From: Labrys monachus
GTDB lineage: Bacteria; Pseudomonadota; Alphaproteobacteria; Rhizobiales; Labraceae
Assembly (NCBI RefSeq): GCF_030814655.1
Contig: NZ_JAUSVK010000001.1
Location: 4,285,001 to 4,349,000 of the forward strand
Length of the DNA: 64,000 nucleotides
Direction: 5' to 3'
Positions within the stretch are counted from its first letter, which is position 1. Every line of letters begins with the position of its first letter. The notes under the pieces were generated by a model. The model searched no databases. It was not told where the DNA came from and saw only the letters and a list, made by a program, of their open reading frames with translations. Position numbers and translations under genes: made by a program. This document shows, piece by piece, positions 24,639 to 33,554 of this stretch.

Positions 24639-25673
24639 CTACCGCCTCCTGCCGAAGCTCAGATAAGGCCGGATCGTCTGCACCGCCATCACCGCGATCA
24701 GCACAAGGCCCCAGATGGCCGCCGTGAGATAGGGACTGAGGCCGAGCTGGTTGAAGCCGGAGGAGATCACCTGGAGGATGGCCAAGGCGATCATCAGGCC
24801 GGAAACCTTGCCGAAGCCGCCGAAGGGATCGACGCCGCCGAGCACCGCCGCCAGGATCGTCACCAGGAGATAGGACTGCCCATAGTCGGCGCTGGCCGAG
24901 TTGAAGAGCGCGAGCGAGACCAGCGCCGCCACGAAGCACATCACGCTCGACAGCGTGTAGACGCCGACCAGCACCCGCCTTGTGTCGATGGCGGAAAAGC
25001 GGGTGGCTTCGATGTTCGAGCCGATCATGGCGCAGGAGATGCCGAAGGGCGTCTTCCGCAGCACGAGTCCGAGGAGATAAGCCGCGCCGGCGAGCACGAG
25101 GAAACTGACGGGTATGCCGAGGACGAGGGCCGTGCCGGCCCTCGCGAAGATGTCGGGAATGCCGGATTGGGCCTGGCCGCGCGTCAGATAGATGCTGATG
25201 CCGTCGATCAGCGATTTCGTTCCGAGCGTGACGAGGATCGGATGGACGCCGGTATAGGCGATCAGGGCGCCGGTGACGAGGCCGATGGCCACGCAGAGCA
25301 ACAAGCCGGCCAGCAGGGCCAGCAGGATGACGCCCAGCAGGGTGGCATTGCCCGCCTCCGGCGTCAGCAGCGTACGCATGACGAACACCATCAGCATGGC
25401 GCACTGGTTGGTGGTGGCGATGATCGCGAGGTTGAGGCCGCCGGTGATCAGCGGCACCACCATGGCGAGCGACAGCAGGCCCAGCAGCGGCAGCTGGAGC
25501 ATGAAGCTCTGCAGCGTGGCACCGCTGGCGAAGCCGGGGATCGAGACCGAAAAGCCGGCGACGAGCACCACGAGCAGCGCCAGCAATCCCGGCGAGCCGC
25601 CCGGTGCGCCGCTGCGCAGGCGGGTCATCAGGGCATTCAGGCCCGCATCGGCGGGCGAAGCGGATTCAGCCAC
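24639..25673 (-). CDS. Ribose-type ABC transporter permease
   Basis: 344 aa, about 8-10 membrane segments, RbsC/BPD_transp_2 family. Typical segments: SLAMVVPLITGGLNLAIIATTNQCAM (early conserved region) and AAVLGGVDPFGGFGKVSGLMIALAILQVISSGFNQLG near the C-terminus. It forms the inner-membrane channel of a sugar importer together with the next permease, with which it overlaps by 8 bp (stop of one at 25666, start of this at 25673). It is the last gene of the operon. Confidence 0.93.
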   Translation of the reverse strand: MAESASPADAGLNALMTRLRSGAPGGSPGLLALLVVLVAGFSVSIPGFASGATLQSFMLQLPLLGLLSLAMVVPLITGGLNLAIIATTNQCAMLMVFVMRTLLTPEAGNATLLGVILLALLAGLLLCVAIGLVTGALIAYTGVHPILVTLGTKSLIDGISIYLTRGQAQSGIPDIFARAGTALVLGIPVSFLVLAGAAYLLGLVLRKTPFGISCAMIGSNIEATRFSAIDTRRVLVGVYTLSSVMCFVAALVSLALFNSASADYGQSYLLVTILAAVLGGVDPFGGFGKVSGLMIALAILQVISSGFNQLGLSPYLTAAIWGLVLIAVMAVQTIRPYLSFGRRR

Positions 25674-26739
25674 GGGCGGTCTCCTGTCTTGGCGCGAGCG
25701 GCGTCTTCGATGCCTCCCGCGAGGTGTCGGCCGATCCGGGCGGCTGGCTCGGATTGCGATGCCGCCGCCGCTGGCGTGCGCTCATGACCGTGATCGAGGT
25801 CGAGATCAGGATGGTGAGGCCGATGACGATCTGGAAGAAGTAGGAGGAGACGCCGAGCAGGTTGAGGCCGTTCTGCAGCATCGCCAGGAGCACGATGCCG
25901 AGCAGCACGCCCGGCACCGTGCCGATGCCGCCGGTGAGGCTCGCCCCGCCGAGCACCGCCGCCGACAGCACCGAAAGCTCGGTGTTGTACATGGCGTTCG
26001 GCACGCTTTCGCCGACCCGATGGGCCTGCAGCAGGCCGCCCACGGCGGCCATGAAGCCGAGGAACCCGTAGGCGACGAAGTGCAGCAGGCCGATATTGAC
26101 GCCGACGCGGCGGGCCGCCTCCGGATTGCCGCCCATGGCGTAGAGCTGCCGGCCGATCTTCGTGCGGGTCATGAACAGCCAGGTCAGCAAGGCGGCGGCG
26201 AACATCATGACGATCGGCAGGGTGATGCGGGTGAGGTCGCCGTCGGCGTTCTCGGTCTGCCAGAAGACGATGCGGTCGGTCCACCAGTCGGGCAGGTTGT
26301 AGAGCGACCTGCCGCCCGAAAAATACATCAGCAGCGAGAAGGTGACGCTCATCATCGCGATGGTGGCGATGATCGAGGTGATGCGGACGAAGTGGATCAG
26401 CGCCGCGTTGAGGCAGCCCAGCACGATGCCGATCAGCAGGCCCGCCCCGATGGCGACGATGCCGGGCATGCCGGCCTGGGTGGCGAGGATGACGGCGACG
26501 TATTGCGCGACGGAGGCCGTGGCGGCGAAGGAGATGTCGATGCCGCCCGACACCAGCACCACGAACAGGCCCATGGCCATGATGGACTGGACCGAATAGG
26601 TCTCGAGCAGGTCGACGAGATTGGCCAGCGTCAGGAAGCCGGGCGCCGCCGCGCTCAGGAGCGCGCCGGCAACGATGATGACGGCGAGGAGCCAGGCCTC
26701 GGGCCGGCGCTGCAGGCGCGCGAGGGAGCCGTTACGCAT
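25666..26739 (-). CDS. Ribose-type ABC transporter permease
   Basis: 357 aa from the ATG at 26739. Membrane segments include SIMAMGLFVVLVSGGIDISFAATASVAQY, the hallmark ISGGIDLS-like stretch of RbsC relatives, and LSAAVLGGASLTGGIGTVPGVLLGIVLLAMLQNGLNLLGV. It pairs with the permease at 24639-25673 as a heterodimeric channel, as in LsrC/LsrD. Its first bases overlap the end of the ATPase gene by 8 bp, implying translational coupling. Confidence 0.93.
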   Translation of the reverse strand: MRNGSLARLQRRPEAWLLAVIIVAGALLSAAAPGFLTLANLVDLLETYSVQSIMAMGLFVVLVSGGIDISFAATASVAQYVAVILATQAGMPGIVAIGAGLLIGIVLGCLNAALIHFVRITSIIATIAMMSVTFSLLMYFSGGRSLYNLPDWWTDRIVFWQTENADGDLTRITLPIVMMFAAALLTWLFMTRTKIGRQLYAMGGNPEAARRVGVNIGLLHFVAYGFLGFMAAVGGLLQAHRVGESVPNAMYNTELSVLSAAVLGGASLTGGIGTVPGVLLGIVLLAMLQNGLNLLGVSSYFFQIVIGLTILISTSITVMSARQRRRHRNPSQPPGSADTSREASKTPLAPRQETARG

Positions 26740-28225
26740 AGATCCGCTCCTCGAGCTGGTGTTCGGTGATCCTGCCGGGGATCGCTTCCTCGACGATGCG
26801 GCCCCCGCGCATGTGCAGCACACGGTCGCAGGTGGCGAAGATTTCCAGCACCTCGTCGGAAATCACGATCACGCCGACGCCCTGGCCGGCGAGTTCGGCC
26901 ACGACGTCGTAGATGCCCTTCTTGTTCTTGATGTCGACGCCGACGGTGGGGCTGTCGAGGATGAGCACCTTGGGATGCGCCGCGAGCCATTTGGCGAGGA
27001 CCACGCGTTGCTGGTTGCCGCCGGACAAGGTCTGCACCGGCTTGTCGAAGCCGCCGATCTTGATCGCGAGACGCTCGACCCATTCCTTGGCCAGGGCGCG
27101 GCGCCGGTGGGCGGGAATGAGGCCGAGGCCGCCGCGAAGGTCCTTCAGGACGGCCAGGATGATGTTGTCCTCGATCGACTGCTTCAGGATGACGCCGAGA
27201 CCGAGCCGGTCCTCGGAGACATAGGCGATGCCGGCGTCGACCGCGTCGCGGTTGGTGCGCAGCTTCAGCTGCCTTCCCTCCAGCGCGATCGTACCGCTTT
27301 CGGGTTGCGTCATGCCGAACAGGCTGAGGGCGAGCTCCGTCCGGCCGGCCCCGAGCAGGCCGGTGATGCCGAGCACCTCGCCACGGCGAAGCGTGAAGGA
27401 CACGTCCGCATATTCGCCCTCGCGCGTCAGATTCCGCACTTCCAGCAGCGGCGGCGCGGCATCCATGTCGCGCGCCACGACCTCATGGGCGATGTCGAGC
27501 CCGGTCATGAGGTTGGCGATGCGGCGCTGGTCGACCTCGCCGACCGGCCAGGTGCCGACCTTCCTGCCGTCGCGCATGACGGTGACGCGCTCGGCGATCT
27601 CGACCACTTCGTCGAGCCGATGGGAAACGAACACGACCGCGATGCCGTCGGCCTTGAGCCGCGCCACGATGGCGAGCAGCCGGTTGACCTCGCTGCGGGT
27701 CAGGGAGGAGGTCGGTTCGTCCATGAAGATGAGCCTGGCATCCGCGGCCAGGCCCCGGCAGATGGCGACGATCTGCCGTTCGGCGACCGGCAATTCCCCG
27801 ACATTGGCACCGGGATCGAGGACGAAGTCGAGGCGCTTCAGCACGCGCTCCGCGAGGGCGCGCATCGCCGCATAGGAGACCGGCGTGGCCAGGTTCTCCA
27901 GATGGCTCTCGATGGCGATGTTCTCGGCGACGGTGAGATTCGGGAACAGCGAAAGATCCTGGAAGATCACCTGGATGCCGAGCTTGCGCGCCCGGCCGGG
28001 CGTGAGCGGCAGGACCGGCTCGCCGTCGATCTCGATCGTGCCGGCGGTCGGCGCGTGCACGCCGGCGACCGACTTGATCAGGGTCGACTTGCCGCAGCCG
28101 TTCTCCCCGACCAGGCAATGCACTTCCCCGGGACGGACGTCCCAGTCGATGCCTTGCAGGGCCTGAACGCCGCCGAAGCGCTTGGTGATGCCGGTAAGGC
28201 GAAGAAACGGCACGGGATCCGTCAT
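26732..28225 (-). CDS. Ribose-type ABC transporter ATPase (two NBDs)
   Basis: 497 aa, RbsA/LsrA-type duplicated ATPase. NBD1 has Walker A GENGCGKST (about residue 39), signature region LPVAERQIVAICRGLA and Walker B LIFMDEPTSSL. NBD2 has the degenerate Walker A GLLGAGRTEL usual for this family, LSGGNQQRVVLAKWLA and Walker B VLILDSPTVGVD, where Ser replaces the usual catalytic Glu. That change leaves NBD2 probably unable to hydrolyse ATP on its own. It energises import by the two permeases downstream and lies 60 bp after the binding-protein gene. Confidence 0.94.
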   Translation of the reverse strand: MTDPVPFLRLTGITKRFGGVQALQGIDWDVRPGEVHCLVGENGCGKSTLIKSVAGVHAPTAGTIEIDGEPVLPLTPGRARKLGIQVIFQDLSLFPNLTVAENIAIESHLENLATPVSYAAMRALAERVLKRLDFVLDPGANVGELPVAERQIVAICRGLAADARLIFMDEPTSSLTRSEVNRLLAIVARLKADGIAVVFVSHRLDEVVEIAERVTVMRDGRKVGTWPVGEVDQRRIANLMTGLDIAHEVVARDMDAAPPLLEVRNLTREGEYADVSFTLRRGEVLGITGLLGAGRTELALSLFGMTQPESGTIALEGRQLKLRTNRDAVDAGIAYVSEDRLGLGVILKQSIEDNIILAVLKDLRGGLGLIPAHRRRALAKEWVERLAIKIGGFDKPVQTLSGGNQQRVVLAKWLAAHPKVLILDSPTVGVDIKNKKGIYDVVAELAGQGVGVIVISDEVLEIFATCDRVLHMRGGRIVEEAIPGRITEHQLEERIYA

Positions 28226-28285
28226 GGGCGATATCCAAAGCGTCCGAAAACCCCTTCTCCCGCCATCGGGAGAAGGGGAACTGCA

Positions 28286-29293
28286 TCACAGCCCGAGATC
28301 GGCCAACCGCTTGATGTTGGCCTTGTCGAGCGATTCGAGCTTCTGGGCCTGGATGAGGCGCTTGTCGGGGTAGACCTTCACGGGACCGACCTCGACCAGT
28401 TCCATCCCGTCGGTCGGCTGCTTGCCTTCGGCCAGCAATTTGGCGAGCTGGATGAAGATCTGGCCTGCCGTCATCGGGTTCCAGATATAGCCGCCGCGGA
28501 TGGTGCCGTTCATCACGTATTTCATGCCCTGACCGGGGGAGAAGCCGCCGACGAGCACGATGGACTTGGCCTTGCCGCGATCGTCCAGCACCTTGGCGGC
28601 GCCGATCGGCCCCTGGGAGCCGAAGGTCAGGATGCCGTTGAGGTCGGGATGGGCGCGGAGCTGGTCCTGCGTGGTCTTGATCGACTCGTCCAGGCTCTCG
28701 GCGACGCCGAAGCGATCGCCCACCATCTCCATCTTCGGATATTTTTCCTTCTGGTAGGCGATCGCCGCATCGGCCCATGCATTGTGCAGAGGCACGGTCA
28801 GCGACCCCACATAGAGGATGTACTTGCCCTTCTCGCCCATCTCCTTGGCCAGCAGGTCCATATGGGCCTTGCCATAGGCGTCGATGGTGGTCAGCTCGAA
28901 ATCCCAGTCATTGCCCTTCAGGGCCGGGCCTTCGTGCGACAGCACCTTGATGCCGGCCGCCCTCGCCCGCTCCAGCACCGGCTCGAGCGCCGCCGCGTCG
29001 TTGGGCACGATGCCGATCACGTCGACCTTGCGCGCGATCAGGTCCTCGATGGCGCGGACCTGCTGGGCGGCATCGGCCTGGGTCGGACCGACCATCCAGC
29101 CATTGACCTTGTCGGTGGCATCCTGCTTCTTGATGCCGACCTCCATGGCGTTGAACCAGGGAATGCCGCCGATCTTCACCACGATGCCCACCTGGGGCTC
29201 CTTGGCATCGGCGAAGGCGCCGGATACGCCAAGGACGCTCATGGCAGCGCCGGCTCCCATCGTGGCGAGGAGCTCGCGTCGTGTCAGTTTCAT
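28286..29293 (-). CDS. Periplasmic sugar-binding protein (LsrB/RhaS-like)
   Basis: 335 aa. The N-terminus MKLTRRELLATMGAGAAMSVLGVSGAFA is a signal peptide with a twin-arginine-like TRREL. The mature part has the type-I periplasmic fold: VGIVVKIGGIPWFNAMEVGIK, IGIVPNDAAALEPVLERARAAGIKV and FGSQGPIGAAKVLDDRG. This pattern resembles LsrB and rhamnose-binding RhaS more than RbsB. The ligand is unknown. It delivers substrate to the downstream ABC genes and follows the LacI gene by 30 bp, so all five genes are likely one transcript. Confidence 0.9.
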   Translation of the reverse strand: MKLTRRELLATMGAGAAMSVLGVSGAFADAKEPQVGIVVKIGGIPWFNAMEVGIKKQDATDKVNGWMVGPTQADAAQQVRAIEDLIARKVDVIGIVPNDAAALEPVLERARAAGIKVLSHEGPALKGNDWDFELTTIDAYGKAHMDLLAKEMGEKGKYILYVGSLTVPLHNAWADAAIAYQKEKYPKMEMVGDRFGVAESLDESIKTTQDQLRAHPDLNGILTFGSQGPIGAAKVLDDRGKAKSIVLVGGFSPGQGMKYVMNGTIRGGYIWNPMTAGQIFIQLAKLLAEGKQPTDGMELVEVGPVKVYPDKRLIQAQKLESLDKANIKRLADLGL

Positions 29294-29323
29294 GGTTTCC
29301 TCCTTTTTTGCTTGGTCTTGAAT

Positions 29324-30346
29324 TCAGGCCGCCGCGTTGTCCGGCAAGCCCGTCCTCCGCAGCGACGAGCCGCGGATTTCGATCGCGCAAGAGAGGCGCA
29401 AGGTCCTCGGCACGGCGTCGCCGCCCGACAATCGCCGGATGAACTGCGTCCATGCCGCCCGCGCCATCTCCTCGACCGGCTGCCGCACCGCCGTGATCGG
29501 CGGCGTCACCAGATGCATCCATTCGGTGTCGTCGAAGCTGGCGAAGGCGATGTCGCGGGGAATCGACACCCCGAGTTCGGCGAGAAGCTGATAGGCGACG
29601 AGGGTCGTGAGATGATCCAGGGTGAACAGGGCGTCGGGCCGCGTCCCCGCGCTCAGCCGCGCCCGGAGCCGGTCGCGGATGACGCCACGGTCGAGACCCG
29701 ACTCCACCATCTCGATCGCCATCGGGCCGGCCGCGGCGGCCGCGCCCTCCCATCGCTCGCGCACATTGCTGATGGCCAGCATGCTGCCGGCCACGAGGCA
29801 GGTGCGGTGCCCCTCTCCCGCCAGATGCGCCGCGATGGCAGCGGCCGATTTCGCGTTGTCGACGGCCACGAGGTCGAAACCGCCATCGTCGGGAATGCGG
29901 TCGGCGACCACGATCGGCGGGTTGCCGCCCCGGGGAAGCCGCGCCGAAAGCCTGCCGTCGCAGGGGATGACGATCAGGCCCGCCGGGCGCCACGAGCGGA
30001 TGGAGCGCAGCCGTTCCGCCTCCTGGTCGGGGTCGTTGGCGGAGCTGACGACCAGGAGATCGAAGCCGTCATCGCGCGCAAGCCGCTCCAGCGTGGAGAC
30101 GAAGGCGCCGAACATCGGATTGGACAGATCCGGCACGACGACGCCCGCGAGCGAGTGCTTGCCCGAGCGCAGCCGGGAGGCATGGCTGTCGGCGACATAG
30201 CCGAGCTCGTCCACCGCGGCCCTGACCCGCGTGATGAAACCCTGCGAAACCGACGGCTTGCCGTTGAGCACGTTCGAAACGGTCGCCACGCACACGCCCG
30301 CATGCTCGGCAACCATCCGGATCGACACAGGAGCAGCACGGCGCAA
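29324..30346 (-). CDS. LacI-family transcriptional regulator
   Basis: 340 aa from a TTG at 30346, chosen because GGGAGGG lies 6 nt upstream. The helix-turn-helix is VSIRMVAEHAGVCVATVSNVLNG with the hinge helix region VRAAVDELGYVADSHASRLRSGK; the rest is a periplasmic-binding-protein-like effector domain (SLAGVVVPDLSNPMFGAFVSTLERLA). It is the first gene of the ABC operon and is divergent from the epimerase. It probably represses both directions and is released by a sugar taken up or processed by these genes. Confidence 0.93.
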   Translation of the reverse strand: MRRAAPVSIRMVAEHAGVCVATVSNVLNGKPSVSQGFITRVRAAVDELGYVADSHASRLRSGKHSLAGVVVPDLSNPMFGAFVSTLERLARDDGFDLLVVSSANDPDQEAERLRSIRSWRPAGLIVIPCDGRLSARLPRGGNPPIVVADRIPDDGGFDLVAVDNAKSAAAIAAHLAGEGHRTCLVAGSMLAISNVRERWEGAAAAAGPMAIEMVESGLDRGVIRDRLRARLSAGTRPDALFTLDHLTTLVAYQLLAELGVSIPRDIAFASFDDTEWMHLVTPPITAVRQPVEEMARAAWTQFIRRLSGGDAVPRTLRLSCAIEIRGSSLRRTGLPDNAAA

Positions 30347-30381
30347 GTTTATCCCTCCCGAGGCCCGTCGTCCTCATTCCC

Positions 30382-30395
30382 ATAAAACGTTTTAT
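30382..30395. promoter_or_regulatory. LacI-type operator, palindrome ATAAAACGTTTTAT
   Basis: A perfect 14-bp palindrome with the central CG typical of LacI/GalR operators. It lies 36 bp before the lacI-type gene and 128 bp before the epimerase gene, well placed to control both. Confidence 0.7.
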
Positions 30396-30522
30396 TGGAT
30401 GCTAGACATTCCCAGGAACTGTGTCAATTATGCGCCGCGCCGATATGGAGGGCGGGATCTTTTCGCATTGCAATATCTTTACTTCGCAGGCGCAACAAAT
30501 CAACGAGGTGTTGGAGGAATCA

Positions 30523-31416
30523 ATGAACAAGCTCGGAGTGCATGCCTTCGTCTGGACCGCCGGCTGGACCAACAACGATTGCGCCTATGCGATCGCCAAG
30601 ACCGCCGAAGTCGGCTTCGACCTCATCGAGGCATCCACGCTCGACCTCGATCTCCTGGACGTCGAGTTCACGCGCAAGCAGCTGAAGCAGGCCGGCATCG
30701 GCGCCACCTTCTCGTTCGGGCTCGACGACGAGACCGATATCTCGTCCAATGATCGCGAGAAGGAAAAGCGCGGCGAGGCCCGTCTTTTGAAGGCGCTCAA
30801 TCTGGCGCGCGACATCGGCGCCACGCATGTCTGCGGCATCCTGGAATCGGCCTTCCAGAAATACAGCGTGCCGACCACGGCGGAGGGCGTGAAGCGTTCG
30901 GTCGAGGTGCTGCAGCGCGTCGGCGAGGTCGCCGCCAAGAACGACATCATCCTCGGCCTCGAAGTGGTGAACCGCTACGAATCGAACGTGCTCAACACGG
31001 CGAGCCAGGCGGTGGAGATGTGCAAGCGCATCGGCTCATCCCATGTGAAGGCCCATCTCGACGTCTATCACATGAACATCGAGGAATCGGACATCTCGCA
31101 GGCGATCATCGATACCGGCGACTATATCGGCTACTTCCATACCGGCGATTCGCACCGCGGCTATATGGGATCGGGGACCATCGACCTCGCCGGCGTGTTC
31201 CGGGCGCTGGTGAAGGCCAATTATCAGGGGCCGATCACCTTCGAATCCTTCTCGTCCCGCGTGGTCGGACAGCCGCTCGAAGGCATTCTCGGCATCTGGC
31301 GCAATCTCTGGGAAGACAGCCACGACCTCGCGACCCATGCCCTGATGTACACCAGGGCGCAATTGAAGGCCGCGCAGGAAGCCGCCAAACAGGCCGAGCG
31401 CAGCCGCCTGCCCTGA
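30523..31416 (+). CDS. Sugar phosphate isomerase/epimerase (TIM barrel, tagatose-3-epimerase-like)
   Basis: 297 aa from the ATG at 30523, with GGAGG 5 nt upstream. AP endonuclease family 2 / xylose isomerase-like barrel. Metal ligands typical of D-tagatose/D-psicose 3-epimerases are present: Glu in LGLEVVNRYESN, Asp in KAHLDVYHMNIEE, His in YFHTGDSHRGYMG and Glu in ITFESFSS. It should epimerise or isomerise a free ketose or related sugar in the cytoplasm. Divergent from the LacI/ABC operon with a shared operator, so it is probably the first catabolic step for the imported sugar. Confidence 0.88.
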   Translation: MNKLGVHAFVWTAGWTNNDCAYAIAKTAEVGFDLIEASTLDLDLLDVEFTRKQLKQAGIGATFSFGLDDETDISSNDREKEKRGEARLLKALNLARDIGATHVCGILESAFQKYSVPTTAEGVKRSVEVLQRVGEVAAKNDIILGLEVVNRYESNVLNTASQAVEMCKRIGSSHVKAHLDVYHMNIEESDISQAIIDTGDYIGYFHTGDSHRGYMGSGTIDLAGVFRALVKANYQGPITFESFSSRVVGQPLEGILGIWRNLWEDSHDLATHALMYTRAQLKAAQEAAKQAERSRLP

Positions 31417-31451
31417 TCCGGGCCGGACGGCTCGATATCCGCGCTCCCGGC

Positions 31452-33554
31452 TCAATCCAGCCGGATCCGCACGCTCGCCGTGTGCCCCTGGGAATCGATG
31501 ACCGACAGGCGGGCGAAGCCGCGTTCCGGCCTGTCCCAGGCGGCGTCGCGGCGCTCCTCCCCCACCACGATCGGCAGGCCGTCGGCAAGCCAGGTGAAGG
31601 GCGGCGCGCCGCCCATGGCCTTCAGCGCCAGCGCCGCATCGGGATCCCCGGAGATATCGACGCGCGCGCCGTCGGGCGGGAAGGAAATCGCCAGGGGCGC
31701 ATCGCCTGGGCCCGCCGTGGCGATGTCCGGCAGGCTGCCCGGCCTGAAACGCTGCAGGGCCGGCGGCAAGTCGGCCGTCCGCGCGAAGATCACGCCGGCC
31801 GGCGGCGGCGCAAGCGGCGTCCTCTTCTCGCCGATGCGCTGGAAGGCGTCGAACAGGATCGGCGCCGCGCTCTTGCGTCCGACGAGATCGGACACCGGCG
31901 CGCCGTCCGGCCGGCCGACCCAGACCGCGACCGTGTTGGCGCCGTCGAAACCCACGGCCCAGGCGTCGCGATAGCCATAGGACGTGCCGGTCTTGTAGGC
32001 GATCTTGCCGGCTACGGCATTCTCGGGCGGCGGGGCGCCGATGAGGACGTCGCCGACCTGCCAGGCGGCGGCCTTCTCGAACAGGCGGCGCGGCGGGGCC
32101 GCCGATGCACGGTCCTGCGGACGCCAGATCAGCGGCAGCGATTCACCCCCGCGCGCCAGCGCCAGATAAAGCGTGGCGAGATCGGTGAGCTTCACCCCTG
32201 CCCCGCCGAGACCGACGGCCAGGCCCGGCGCCGCATCGACCGGCAGCACCGGCACGGCGCCGGCATTCTTCATGCGGGCAATGAGGCGGTTCGGCCCGAC
32301 GGCGTTGAGCAGCATCACGGCAGGCACGTTGAGCGATTGCTGCAACGCCCGCCGCATCGTCACCGTGCCCTGGAACGAATCGTCGAAATTCTCCGGCTTG
32401 TAGATGCCGAACCGGGCCGGCCGGTCGTCGACCAGCGTCTCGGGATTGGCGAGGCCGTCCTCGAAGGCGAGGCCGTAGATGAAGGGCTTCAGCGTCGAGC
32501 CCGGCGAGCGCAGCGCCTCGGCGAGATCGATCTGGCCGGCGCGGGCCTTGTCGAAATAGCCGACGCCGCCGACATGGGCCCGCACTTCGCCGGTGGCGTT
32601 GTCGACGGCGATGATGGCGACGGAAACGCCGCCGCCGATGGCGATCGCCCGCTCGCGCGCCAGATTTTCCAGCTGCTCCTGCAGGAAACGCGAAATCGTG
32701 GTCATCTCGACGTCGCTGCCCCGTTCCTGCCTGTCGCGCGCCTCCCGCGCCAGCCGCTCGGCGACATGGGCGGCGAGAACGGGGAATGCCTTGCGGCCCT
32801 GCGGGGCACCTTCGAGCCGCGCCGCCATGGCCTGGTCCGCATTGATGATCTTCTTGCCCGCCAGCAAGGCCAGCACGCGGTTCCGGGCGGCCCGGGCGGC
32901 ACCCGGCGCGCGGTCGGGACGCCGGGTCTCCGGCGCCTGGGGCAGCGCCACCAGCATGGCCGCCTCGGCCGTCGAAAGATGCTTCGGCTCCTTGCCGAAA
33001 TAGGCGAGCGAGGCGGCGCGCGTGCCCTCGAGATTGCCGCCATAGGGTGCCAAGGCGAGGTAGAGCGTCAGGATCTGGTCCTTGCTCAGCCGGTTCTCGA
33101 TCTGCCAGGCGCGGACCATTTCCGCCGCCTTGGCCGCGAAGGTCCGCTCCGGGCGCGGTTCGAGCAGGCGGGCGACCTGCATCGTCAGGGTGGAACCGCC
33201 GGAGACGACATGCCCATGCCGCACGAGCTGCCAGCCCGCCCGCAAAAGCGCGGCCGGATCGACGCCGTGATGCGAATAGAAGCGCTTGTCCTCATAGGCG
33301 ATGAGCATCGACAGGAAGCGGCGGTCGACGTCGCCGGGCCTCGCCGGCAGGCGCCAATAGCCGTCCGCCGTGGTGAAGGGACGCAGCAGCCTGCCGTCGC
33401 GGTCGACCACCAGCGGCGAATAGGTGATCGCCTCGCCGAGCGGCACCGGCCCGAGCCGGCGCAGGACCTCCGACAGCGTGAAGCCGACGGCGTTCACGGC
33501 GATGATCGCCGTGAACAGGAGCGCGCACAGGACGTGGACGCGCCGGGTTGTCAT
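31452..33554 (-). CDS. pbpC: Penicillin-binding protein 1C
   Basis: 700 aa. An N-terminal membrane anchor (VLCALLFTAIIAVNAVGF) is followed by a GT51 glycosyltransferase domain with the catalytic Glu in AYEDKRFYSHHGVD and GGSTLTMQVARL. The transpeptidase domain has SXXK in SPGSTLKPFIYG, SLN in QQSLNVPAVM and KTG in YKTGTSYGYRDAW. The C-terminal region from about residue 600 matches the BiPBP_C domain of PBP1C. It polymerises glycan and may cross-link peptides. Its ATG overlaps the stop codon of the alpha-2-macroglobulin gene by 4 bp (ATGA), the same pairing as in Escherichia coli. Confidence 0.96.
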   Translation of the reverse strand: MTTRRVHVLCALLFTAIIAVNAVGFTLSEVLRRLGPVPLGEAITYSPLVVDRDGRLLRPFTTADGYWRLPARPGDVDRRFLSMLIAYEDKRFYSHHGVDPAALLRAGWQLVRHGHVVSGGSTLTMQVARLLEPRPERTFAAKAAEMVRAWQIENRLSKDQILTLYLALAPYGGNLEGTRAASLAYFGKEPKHLSTAEAAMLVALPQAPETRRPDRAPGAARAARNRVLALLAGKKIINADQAMAARLEGAPQGRKAFPVLAAHVAERLAREARDRQERGSDVEMTTISRFLQEQLENLARERAIAIGGGVSVAIIAVDNATGEVRAHVGGVGYFDKARAGQIDLAEALRSPGSTLKPFIYGLAFEDGLANPETLVDDRPARFGIYKPENFDDSFQGTVTMRRALQQSLNVPAVMLLNAVGPNRLIARMKNAGAVPVLPVDAAPGLAVGLGGAGVKLTDLATLYLALARGGESLPLIWRPQDRASAAPPRRLFEKAAAWQVGDVLIGAPPPENAVAGKIAYKTGTSYGYRDAWAVGFDGANTVAVWVGRPDGAPVSDLVGRKSAAPILFDAFQRIGEKRTPLAPPPAGVIFARTADLPPALQRFRPGSLPDIATAGPGDAPLAISFPPDGARVDISGDPDAALALKAMGGAPPFTWLADGLPIVVGEERRDAAWDRPERGFARLSVIDSQGHTASVRIRLD

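Noticed and set aside
26621-30385. 1254-codon plus-strand open frame across the ABC operon
   Set aside because: It spans several real minus-strand genes, and its translation is biased shadow sequence.
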